Origin: Desulfuromonadales bacterium
GTDB lineage: Bacteria; Desulfobacterota; Desulfuromonadia; Desulfuromonadales; BM103
Length of the DNA stretch: 49,840 bases
Direction: 5' to 3'
Assembly: GCA_023701265.1 (NCBI GenBank)
Contig: JAMPXI010000004.1
Location: 1-49,840 of the forward strand
Shown: positions 16,476-22,881 of the stretch, one piece after another
How positions within the stretch are numbered: position 1 is the first letter of the stretch
How the letters are laid out: the number at the start of each line of letters is the position of its first letter
Program-made: the position numbers and the translations under genes
The notes under the pieces: generated by a model
The model's input: the letters and a program-made list of their open reading frames with translations, nothing else
Database searches by the model: none
What the model was told of the DNA's origin: nothing

Positions 16476-17626
16476 TGCCGCATCACCTCGTCCGGATCGG
16501 TCACTGCCGCGCGCCAGGCCGGGATCACGGTGCTGGCGACATACGGCACAATGGTCAGAAAGGCCAGCGTGGCGATCTGGTAGAGATCGATGTAAGGGGT
16601 AGGCCGCAGTTCCGGGAAGAGCACCGACCAGCCGCGCAGCACCCCACCCAGCAGTGGCGCCCCCCACCAGAAGACCAGCCCGAAGGCCAGCGCGAAGCCG
16701 AGCAGAAACGCCAGCAGCGATACGGCCAGCCCTTCCCAGGCCTTCAACAACAGCACGTCGGCCGTGTCCCATCCCACCGCCTTGAGGATGCCGATCTCGC
16801 GACGCTCCCCGGCACTCAACCCCGTGGCCTTGTCCCAGGCCATGATGCAGAAGGCCAGCAGCGCCGAGGCAAACAGCGCCAGCAGCATCCCGCCGCGCCA
16901 GTCGAAGACCGCATGGTAGGTCCGCAGCAGCTCCTTGCGGGAAATCGGCCGCGAGTCCGGGAGCAGACGCTTGACCTTGTTCGCCACCGTATTGATCTCG
17001 TTCGGGTTGCGCACGCTCACCGCCAGGTCCGTGGCCAGGTACGCCGGCATGCCGAAAAATCGCCGCAGCGACTCGGTCGGCATCACCAGCAGATCCTCGG
17101 TCAGCAGGCGCGATTCGGCGCGGAAGACCCCGGTGATGGTGAAGATTGCGCCGATGTTGTTGGCATCGATCAGGATCAGATCGTCGTTCAACCCCACCCG
17201 TCGTACCGCTGCAACCCCGGCTCCGATCGCGCATTCGCCGTCAGCCTGCGGCAGCCGCCCGTCCAGAAGTTCCAGGGAGGAATCCGCCGCATCGACCCCC
17301 TGCAGCGTGTAGTTGGCTTCGGTCAGGCTGTCGTAGTAATAGCCCCAGACCCGCGGGGTCACCGAGCCGACGCCGGGGATCGCCGCCACGGTCCGGGCCG
17401 CTTCCACCGGGACCAGTTCGTGCCGGCCGGCCATGGTGCGCTGCACCACCAGTTCGGGGCCGTCAGCCAGAAGGTTCACCGCTTCGGTCTTCAGGGCATG
17501 GGTCAGCAGCAGCACCGTGGCCAGTACCGCGATCATCAGGGTGTAGACAACGAGGATGGCGGCGGTCTTGCCGGGGCGGCGCAGCAGCGAGGCGAGGGCG
17601 TATTCGAGAATCTTGACGTGGCGCAT
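16472..17626 (-). CDS. FtsX/LolC-type ABC transporter permease
   Basis: A 384-residue permease with the FtsX/MacB layout: one span near the N terminus (about residues 19-45), a large periplasmic domain (about 50-235) and three spans in the C-terminal third. ERREIGILKAVGW is the coupling-helix signature of this family. The ATG overlaps the stop of the upstream small gene by ATGA, and the 3' end overlaps the ATPase start by ATGA. Members work in lipoprotein release, peptide export or signalling. Here the NosL neighbour points to copper-protein assembly, by analogy with nos operons, though NosY is a different permease type. Confidence 0.9.
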   Translation of the reverse strand: MRHVKILEYALASLLRRPGKTAAILVVYTLMIAVLATVLLLTHALKTEAVNLLADGPELVVQRTMAGRHELVPVEAARTVAAIPGVGSVTPRVWGYYYDSLTEANYTLQGVDAADSSLELLDGRLPQADGECAIGAGVAAVRRVGLNDDLILIDANNIGAIFTITGVFRAESRLLTEDLLVMPTESLRRFFGMPAYLATDLAVSVRNPNEINTVANKVKRLLPDSRPISRKELLRTYHAVFDWRGGMLLALFASALLAFCIMAWDKATGLSAGERREIGILKAVGWDTADVLLLKAWEGLAVSLLAFLLGFALAFGLVFWWGAPLLGGVLRGWSVLFPELRPTPYIDLYQIATLAFLTIVPYVASTVIPAWRAAVTDPDEVMRQ

Positions 17627-17958
17627 CAGTGGCCCCCCTCACTGCGGCGACGTACCTCAATGGTCGTCGCCGGCCGCGGGCCGGTCGGAGCAAGCAAGGC
17701 ACCGGCGGGGAAATGTTCAGGGGCGCCCGGATGGTCCTGGAAGGGACTGAACAGGTCGGTCATCGACGGGTGGCGGGTGTAGCGTGCCTCGCTCCACAAC
17801 GCCAGGTCCGTGAGTGAGAGCACCGCAACCAGCCGGCGCTGTGCCGGCAGGGACTCGCGCACAAAGGCGGCGGACGACAGCTGCGCCCAGCCGATCAGGC
17901 CGGCTAGAGTCGCCAGCAGCAGCGCCACTGTACTCAGGTAGATGCGGCAGCGGGTCAC
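17626..17958 (-). CDS. Small membrane-anchored protein of the NosL operon
   Basis: A 110-residue protein with a single N-terminal hydrophobic segment (about residues 7-31), probably an uncleaved anchor, and a polar periplasmic domain rich in proline toward the end. The GTG start overlaps the nosL stop as GTGA and its stop overlaps the FtsX-type permease start as ATGA. There are no cysteines in the soluble part. No family is recognised. Overlaps on both sides make it almost certainly part of the same functional unit. Confidence 0.6.
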   Translation of the reverse strand: MTRCRIYLSTVALLLATLAGLIGWAQLSSAAFVRESLPAQRRLVAVLSLTDLALWSEARYTRHPSMTDLFSPFQDHPGAPEHFPAGALLAPTGPRPATTIEVRRRSEGGH

Positions 17959-18416
17959 GGCTGCTCTTTGATCTCGATCAACTGCCGGCCATCAAAACGC
18001 ATCAAGGCCTTTCCAGCGTGGTCGCGCCGGAAAGTCTCAGCCGGCTCGCGCCCGATTACCGGCACCAGTTCCTGCCCCATCGGTCCAAGCACGTCGCTGC
18101 CGGTCACGAAAATAACCTCGGCGGCGGGTTTCAAACTGGCACCGTAATACTCGGTCACGTAGACCCCGGTCACTTGCTCTGCGCTCACCCCGGGGAAATA
18201 AGTCGGCAAATCGAACAGGCCGATGAACAGATCCTTGGGACCGTCGAAATAGAAGCGGCGACCGTCCTTCAGTTCGAGAGCCGCCGTCCATTGGGGAAAC
18301 GGCGCCACGAACATGCCGCAGACCGCGCAGCGGTCCTTCTCTTCCGGCGGCGGGACAGCGGCCAGGGCAGCAGCGCTCAGCGAGCAGAACAACAGGGCGA
18401 AAACAAGATAGCGCAT
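17955..18416 (-). CDS. nosL: NosL-family copper-binding protein
   Basis: A 153-residue exported protein with a signal peptide cut near ALA-A (residue 20). The mature start holds the NosL signature DRCAVCGMFV, with C30, C33 and M35 as likely copper ligands, followed by the family pattern of FYFDGPKDLF and a conserved VTEYYGA stretch. NosL delivers Cu(I) to nitrous oxide reductase in nos clusters. No nosZ lies in this window, so this copy may serve another copper enzyme such as the multicopper oxidase at 22.9 kb. Unlike typical NosL it has no clear lipobox, so it may be soluble in the periplasm. It is the first gene of a five-gene leftward operon. Confidence 0.85.
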   Translation of the reverse strand: MRYLVFALLFCSLSAAALAAVPPPEEKDRCAVCGMFVAPFPQWTAALELKDGRRFYFDGPKDLFIGLFDLPTYFPGVSAEQVTGVYVTEYYGASLKPAAEVIFVTGSDVLGPMGQELVPVIGREPAETFRRDHAGKALMRFDGRQLIEIKEQP

Positions 18417-18438
18417 CGGTCCATTCTCCGGTCAGTCG

Positions 18439-18484
18439 TTGACATCTTCGTCAATGATTATAGGAAAGTTCCTCGAATGCGCAA
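18439..18484 (-). promoter_or_regulatory. Promoter of the NosL operon with a CRP/FNR-spaced palindrome
   Basis: On the minus strand TTGCGC (plus 18479-18484) and TATAAT (plus 18457-18462) are 16 bp apart. Just downstream, about +1 to +12, lies TTGAC-N6-GTCAA (18439-18454), a perfect inverted repeat with the spacing used by CRP/FNR-superfamily regulators. Its position would suit repression. Confidence 0.5.
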
Positions 18485-18486
18485 GA

Positions 18487-18585
18487 CAAGGAAGGCAGCG
18501 AGATAGTGAAATAGCAGGAAGCGAGGTAGCGAGAGGCGAGATTAAGGGGTAGCGAGGCAGCCTTTATCGCTGGCTGCCTCGCTAC
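18487..18585. repeat. TAGCGAG-type repeat cluster, copy 2, with 14-bp hairpin
   Basis: Repeats of AGCGAG(G/A)TAG occur from about 18499 and end in a perfect hairpin: GTAGCGAGGCAGCC (18549-18562), a 9-base loop and GGCTGCCTCGCTAC (18572-18585). The hairpin stands 5 bp past the stop of the leftward Cys-rich lipoprotein gene and can act as its terminator. The same motif family occurs at 14706-14780. Confidence 0.7.
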
Positions 18586-18590
18586 TTGTA

Positions 18591-19100
18591 TTAATTTACC
18601 GTCTTCAGCGGCATGCCGCAGCGGCATTCAGCCGGTTGAGCAGATAGCGTGTTGCAGGCGCAGGAGCCGCCGCAATTGCAGAAATACAGTCCGGAGCCTT
18701 TCATGCTGATACGCTTGATCGGGTTGCCACAGCCGCATTTAGTCGAATCATTCGGATCGATTTTGCACTGACAGCCTTCCTTGCAGGTGCACAGCAAAGC
18801 TTCGTCGCCCTCGACCCGGACCAGGTGTCCCCAGGCCAGCGGCTTGCCGCAGGCGCAGTTCCCCGGTGCGACGCTGACTGAGTTGCAGTGGCACTCGGGG
18901 CCGCAGTTGCAGCTGTACAGCACGTCCTTGCGCGCCGACTCTGCTGCTGGCGCGGCTGCGCACGGAGCGCCTTGATGTCCCGACCGCATCCGGCAGCCAT
19001 CCCCGCAATTCTTTTGCCACATCATGCATGGACCACAACCGCTCATCAACAGGACCAGCAAGGCGGTGAGCAACCAGTAAACCGTTCTTTTCCGAAGCAT
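18591..19100 (-). CDS. Cys-rich lipoprotein with three tandem metal-binding-like repeats
   Basis: A 169-residue lipoprotein. The start at 19100 has a perfect AGGAGG site six bases upstream; a longer reading is not supported. The lipobox is LLMSGC with C22. The mature part has 23 cysteines in 148 residues. Eighteen of them form three tandem units near residues 64-88, 104-128 and 141-165, each C-x-C-x3-C-x-C-x9-C-x-C-G-x-P-[LI]. Such a pattern suits binding of Cu, Zn or another soft metal, like a metallothionein tethered to a membrane. It lies between a NosL operon and a SCO gene. No named family is recognised. Confidence 0.75.
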   Translation of the reverse strand: MLRKRTVYWLLTALLVLLMSGCGPCMMWQKNCGDGCRMRSGHQGAPCAAAPAAESARKDVLYSCNCGPECHCNSVSVAPGNCACGKPLAWGHLVRVEGDEALLCTCKEGCQCKIDPNDSTKCGCGNPIKRISMKGSGLYFCNCGGSCACNTLSAQPAECRCGMPLKTVN

Positions 19101-19370
19101 TCGAACCTCCTCGACCGGATGTGGTAGATACCCGCACGGATCGCGGGACAATCGCAACGTTAGCATGGCTGTTCACGGAGAGGCAAGATGCAGCCTTCAG
19201 TTCTCCACGCTTATTGTCCAACGCTCAGCCCTGAATTTTCAGCCTTCAGTCATTTTTTTGCGGTCATTTTTTGCAACCTTATCTTGGAAAATTAAACATT
19301 TATCATCCCTGAGGGGTGGTGCCGCCTGATCGGCGGCCGGCATGTGCCTTGAAATTTTCAGAAAGTCTGT

Positions 19371-19390
19371 AACAATTTGAAACAATTTGA
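19371..19390 (+). promoter_or_regulatory. Tandem 10-bp direct repeat ahead of the SCO gene
   Basis: AACAATTTGA occurs twice in direct tandem (19371-19380, 19381-19390), one helical turn apart and 26 bp before the ATG. TTGAAA at 19349 gives a possible -35 box. Repeats of this spacing are typical of regulator half-sites. The rest of the 315-bp gap from 19101 holds the divergent start region of the lipoprotein gene and no gene. Confidence 0.4.
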
Positions 19391-19415
19391 ATTCTGTACA
19401 GAAGGAGACCATTCG

Positions 19416-20033
19416 ATGATTATCCCCCTCATCCGGGCTCTGGTGCTGCTGGCTGTCGCAACGCTCGTCTTTGCCGTTGTCGCCGCCGCTGCCGAGCCGG
19501 AGCGCTACAAACGTAGCGTGGAGCAGTACACCATGCCCGATGTCGTCCTGATCAACCAGGACGGCGAGAAGGTCCGCTTCAAAAAGCTGCTCGAATCTGA
19601 GCAACCGGTCGTGGTCGATTTTATCTACGGCACCTGCACAACCATCTGCCCGATCCTCTCCGCCGGCTATGCCAATCTCCAGCGCAAACTCGGCACCGAC
19701 ACCACCAAGGTCCGGCTGGTGTCGATCACCATTGATCCGGAATACGATACCCCGGCGATTCTCAAGGAGTACCTGGCCCGCTACCAGGCAAAGCCGGGAT
19801 GGGATTTCCTCACCGGCAGCCGCCGGGACATCGACCGGGTGATGAATGCCTTCGACGCCTATTTTAGAGACAAGATGGACCACAAGCCGCTGACCTTCAT
19901 CCGCTCGCCGAAGGATGGCAAATGGATCCGGTTGTACGGGTTGCTGAGCGGTATCGATTTCCTTGACGAGTACAAAAAAGCCGGATTCACAGTGACGCCT
20001 GGCTTGTCAACAAAAGCCGCCGTCCCGAATTAG
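19416..20033 (+). CDS. SCO1/SenC-family copper chaperone
   Basis: A 205-residue exported protein with a signal or anchor segment (about residues 5-25). The thioredoxin-like fold carries the copper motif C-T-T-I-C in FIYGTCTTICPI, and the distal histidine in DHKPLTFI. SCO proteins insert Cu into the CuA site of cytochrome oxidase or related enzymes, or act as thiol-disulfide reductants. The start is set by GAAGGAG at 19401-19407. The downstream cytochrome fusion gene begins 37 bp later, so it probably leads an operon. Together with NosL and the multicopper oxidase it makes copper the common theme of this region. Confidence 0.9.
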   Translation: MIIPLIRALVLLAVATLVFAVVAAAAEPERYKRSVEQYTMPDVVLINQDGEKVRFKKLLESEQPVVVDFIYGTCTTICPILSAGYANLQRKLGTDTTKVRLVSITIDPEYDTPAILKEYLARYQAKPGWDFLTGSRRDIDRVMNAFDAYFRDKMDHKPLTFIRSPKDGKWIRLYGLLSGIDFLDEYKKAGFTVTPGLSTKAAVPN

Positions 20034-20070
20034 TAGATGTTACCGGCGACCCGCCGCCTGGAGAAGCCAC

Positions 20071-21741
20071 ATGAAATTGCTTACCGTCACGCTGCTGCTG
20101 CTATCCCTCTCCAATGCCTTTGCCGCACCGGTGCCACAGGAACTTTCACCTGCCGATATCCAGCGCCTTGGCGAGCGCATGTATCGTGACGGCATCCTCC
20201 CCAACGGGGAAGTGATGAAGGCTTTCGTCAGTGACGACGTCCCGGTTGATGGCACCGCCTTCACCTGTGTCAGCTGCCACCTGCGCAGCGGTCTTGGTTC
20301 CGTCGAGGGAGAGGTGGTCACCACACCGACCAACGGCCGCATCCTCTACGAGGAGCGCAAGTCGTTCATCAAAGGATCCGAATTCGTCCCCTCGATTTCC
20401 AACTACGCCAAGTATCTGCCGGTGCGCCCGGCATATACCGACGAAACCCTGGCGACCCTGATCGCCGCCGGCGTCGATCCCACCGGCCGTTCGGTACTCA
20501 AGGTCATGCCGCGCTACGAACTCGAGGACCGCGACATGGCGATCATGATCGCCTATCTCAAAACGCTTTCCGATGAGCTTCCTCCCGGCGTTAGCGAGAA
20601 GGAGATCAAGTTCGCCACAGTCATCGTCGAAGGGACTGATCCGGTTGCCGTCGAGTCGATGGTTCTCCCCCTTCAGTTCAGCGTCGATCGCAAAAACAGC
20701 CTGGCCAAGGCTGCCAAGTCCAACGACCGGGTGGCGCGCATGGGATACAACATGCTCGGCGATCTGCACAGTTACACCTTCACCCTGTCGCGCTGGGTCC
20801 TGAAAGGGACTTCGGATACCTGGCGCGCCCAGCTCGAGGCGTATTACGCCAAGGAACCGGTTTTCGCCCTATTGGGGGGCATTTCGCCCGGCACCTGGGA
20901 ACCGGTGCACCGCTTCTGTGAGGAGCATCGTCTCCCCAGCCTCTTCCCGATTGTCGACGAGCCAGTCATATCCGCTTCCGACTGGTACACGCAGTATCTT
21001 TCCCGTGGAATCCGCCTGGAAGGAGAGTCGGCCGCCCGCTACCTGCACGGCATGGTCGATCTGATCAAGGGTCGCGCCATTGTCCAGGTAAGCCGCGACA
21101 GCAGGCGCGGTCGAGCCCTGGCTGATGGCTTCCGCACCATCTGGACGGAGACTGGCCATCCCCCGGTTATTGACATCACCCTGCCAGCCGGTGAACCGCT
21201 CACCGTAGAAAAGCTCCGGCAGATCGTCGTCAAAGACCGGCCAGCCGTACTGGTCGTCTGGGACGACGCCTCGCTCATCAAGGCGCTCTCGGGACTGGTG
21301 GAGCAGGCTGACCGCCCCAGCATGATCATTGCCTCAGGAACTTTTCTCGGCGAGGCACTGTGGACGGTTCCTGAGTCGCTGCGTGCAGCACTCTATCTGA
21401 CCTACCCCTATCGTCTGCCGGAGGATGAAAAGCGTTTTGACATCTCTGCCCGCAAGGTTCTTGCCGGCAAGAACCCGAACAAGTACGATTCGGTCATCAT
21501 CCGCCAGGCTTACATCGCCCAGGAGGTGCTCGGCCAGGCGTTGATGATGATGCGTGGCGAGTATTACCGGGATTTTCTCCTGGACACCATCGGCATGATG
21601 GAGGATATGCACTATCCCCTTTACGAACGAGTCAGTTTCGGCCCGGGGCAGCGCTATGCCTCCAAGGGGTGTTTTATCGTCCAGGTTGGCAAAGGCGACA
21701 AGCCCCAACTCGAAAAGCGCAGCGAGTGGGTCATACAATAA
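20071..21741 (+). CDS. Cytochrome c / periplasmic-binding-protein fusion
   Basis: A 556-residue exported protein with a signal peptide cut near AFA-AP. Residues 30-165 form a class I cytochrome c domain with the heme site CVSCH (66-70) and a likely axial ligand M146 in KVMPRYE. From about residue 180 the protein changes to a type I periplasmic-binding fold like the amino-acid receptor family (for example AKEPVFALLGGISPGTW, then DRPAVLVVWDDASLI and RPSMIIASGTFLGEALW). A single heme joined to a ligand-binding domain suggests a redox-linked sensor or receptor. It is flanked by the SCO gene and a small Cys protein with short gaps, so it is likely one transcript. Confidence 0.82.
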   Translation: MKLLTVTLLLLSLSNAFAAPVPQELSPADIQRLGERMYRDGILPNGEVMKAFVSDDVPVDGTAFTCVSCHLRSGLGSVEGEVVTTPTNGRILYEERKSFIKGSEFVPSISNYAKYLPVRPAYTDETLATLIAAGVDPTGRSVLKVMPRYELEDRDMAIMIAYLKTLSDELPPGVSEKEIKFATVIVEGTDPVAVESMVLPLQFSVDRKNSLAKAAKSNDRVARMGYNMLGDLHSYTFTLSRWVLKGTSDTWRAQLEAYYAKEPVFALLGGISPGTWEPVHRFCEEHRLPSLFPIVDEPVISASDWYTQYLSRGIRLEGESAARYLHGMVDLIKGRAIVQVSRDSRRGRALADGFRTIWTETGHPPVIDITLPAGEPLTVEKLRQIVVKDRPAVLVVWDDASLIKALSGLVEQADRPSMIIASGTFLGEALWTVPESLRAALYLTYPYRLPEDEKRFDISARKVLAGKNPNKYDSVIIRQAYIAQEVLGQALMMMRGEYYRDFLLDTIGMMEDMHYPLYERVSFGPGQRYASKGCFIVQVGKGDKPQLEKRSEWVIQ

Positions 21742-21760
21742 AAACGGAGCGGCCCAAATC

Positions 21761-22135
21761 ATGAGAAACAAAGCAACGCTTCATATACTTCTCCTGCTGG
21801 GCATGCTCACTCTCCCGGCCTTTGCCGAGGACGTCAAAGATCCGGAAGGGGAAATCGCCTACGTCATCAATGACTACCGCTACGCCCCGGCCGAAACCGG
21901 TGACGATCCTGACTCCGGCCATGCCCTTTGCGGCACCCGCTGCAACGCCCTTTCCATCGATTACCTCAATTATTTGATGGTGGGTGGTTGGGAACTGCGC
22001 AAGGTTGCCACCAACCGCGAGTTCACCGTTCCCCTCGACAACCCGTTCCTGAAAGGCAACTGCATTTGCACTGCCGACGAATATCTGGTCAAAGTCATTA
22101 CCCGCAACAGCACCAAACCGCCCGCGGGAAACTAG
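21761..22135 (+). CDS. Small exported protein with two Cys pairs
   Basis: A 124-residue protein with a signal peptide cut near AFA-ED (residue 22). The mature part has four cysteines in two pairs, ALCGTRCNALS and GNCICTADEY, which may form disulfides or bind metal. No family is recognised. It follows the cytochrome fusion gene by 19 bp and has a CGGAG site before the ATG, so it is probably the last gene of the SCO operon. Its TAG stop lies within the left end of the palindromic element that starts at 22132, so the last codons may have been changed by that insertion. Confidence 0.65.
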   Translation: MRNKATLHILLLLGMLTLPAFAEDVKDPEGEIAYVINDYRYAPAETGDDPDSGHALCGTRCNALSIDYLNYLMVGGWELRKVATNREFTVPLDNPFLKGNCICTADEYLVKVITRNSTKPPAGN

Positions 22136-22297
22136 TGTCCTATGCGGCTAATTCTATCCTTTCAAATTGCGGCTCTTTTGGCCCCTGGCTACGTTGCGGC
22201 TCCTCGGCGTAGCCCCACTATGCCTGTGTCGCCGTGTCTTGCCAGAAGCCAAAATCCCTCACAATTTGTGCAGGGAACTAACCGCACAGGAAACTAG
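22132..22297. mobile_element. 166-bp MITE-like imperfect palindrome
   Basis: The outer arms CTAGTGTCCTATGCGGCTAA and the complement of TTAGTTGGCGTGTCCTTTGATC-like right end (right arm AACTAACCGCACAGGAAACTAG read backwards) match at about 18 of 22 positions. Inner arms CAAATTGCGGCTC...TTTTGGC and GCCAAAA...CACAATTTG also pair, and GGCTACG/CGTAGCC forms a central hairpin. The whole unit can fold into one long stem. It encodes nothing and resembles a non-autonomous miniature transposable element or large REP. GGAAACTAG occurs at both boundaries (22127-22135 and 22289-22297). Confidence 0.6.
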
Positions 22298-22415
22298 GCC
22301 AATGTCTGCAAATATCTATTCTGTCTTCTTTTTCGCACCCTTCGCCAAGATGACGCCTTGCTGTTCGTCAAGTAAAACCATTGTAAAAACAAGATGTTTA
22401 TTGTTGCTTTAGCTT

Positions 22416-22431
22416 TGGCACGCTACGTGTA
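22416..22431 (+). promoter_or_regulatory. Weak sigma-54-like -24/-12 candidate
   Basis: TGGCAC-GCTAC-GTGTA (22416-22431) keeps the -24 TGGCAC perfectly but has a poor -12 (GTGTA instead of TTGCW). It lies 100 bp before the small exported protein and the multicopper oxidase. The rest of the gap 22298-22530 is AT-rich with a TATAAT at 22456 that lacks a good -35. Confidence 0.2.
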
Positions 22432-22530
22432 AATACAGATAAGAAAAGAGGTGCATATAATACTCCAGCTGTCTTAATTTGCGTCACTAAACACCACATT
22501 CACCATTCAGAATCTGGAGGTAACCGGACC

Positions 22531-22818
22531 ATGAAAAAACTCGTTATTCTGGCTTCCGCGCTGTTTCTTTCCACCTTGCTGGCCATGCCGGCCTTAGCGG
22601 CAAAAACTGAGATGAAGAACCAGACCCAGCCCGCGAACCAGGCAGCCGAGCAGGGCGAGCACGTCAAACAGACCCAGGATGCCCACCAGAGCGAGGCATT
22701 CAAGCGGCAGCAAGCTTATATGAAGAAGCGCGAGGCGATGAAGCAGCGTCGCGACGAGGCACTCAAAATCCGCGAGCGTAATGTCAAGGGCAATAATCCC
22801 GGAAATACGGGTTTCTAG
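22531..22818 (+). CDS. Small exported, highly charged protein
   Basis: A 95-residue protein with a clear signal peptide cut at ALA-A (residue 23) and a GGAGG site before the ATG. The mature part is very hydrophilic, rich in Q, E, K and R, and likely helical (for example FKRQQAYMKKREAMKQRRDE). It has no cysteine or histidine cluster. It directly precedes the multicopper oxidase, 63 bp away, and the two ribosome sites are similar, so they are probably cotranscribed. No family is recognised; a periplasmic chaperone-like or metal-buffering role is possible but not shown. Confidence 0.6.
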   Translation: MKKLVILASALFLSTLLAMPALAAKTEMKNQTQPANQAAEQGEHVKQTQDAHQSEAFKRQQAYMKKREAMKQRRDEALKIRERNVKGNNPGNTGF

Positions 22819-22881
22819 ACGTTAACCGGAGGTTTCACGCTCGTAAGTAAGTTGCTCGTCAATCAGTTAGGAGGTTTCACA

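Noticed and set aside
14893-18506. Several long rightward frames opposite the NosL operon
   Set aside because: They are antisense shadows of overlapping genes with clear families and have Gln/Arg-rich, domain-free translations.
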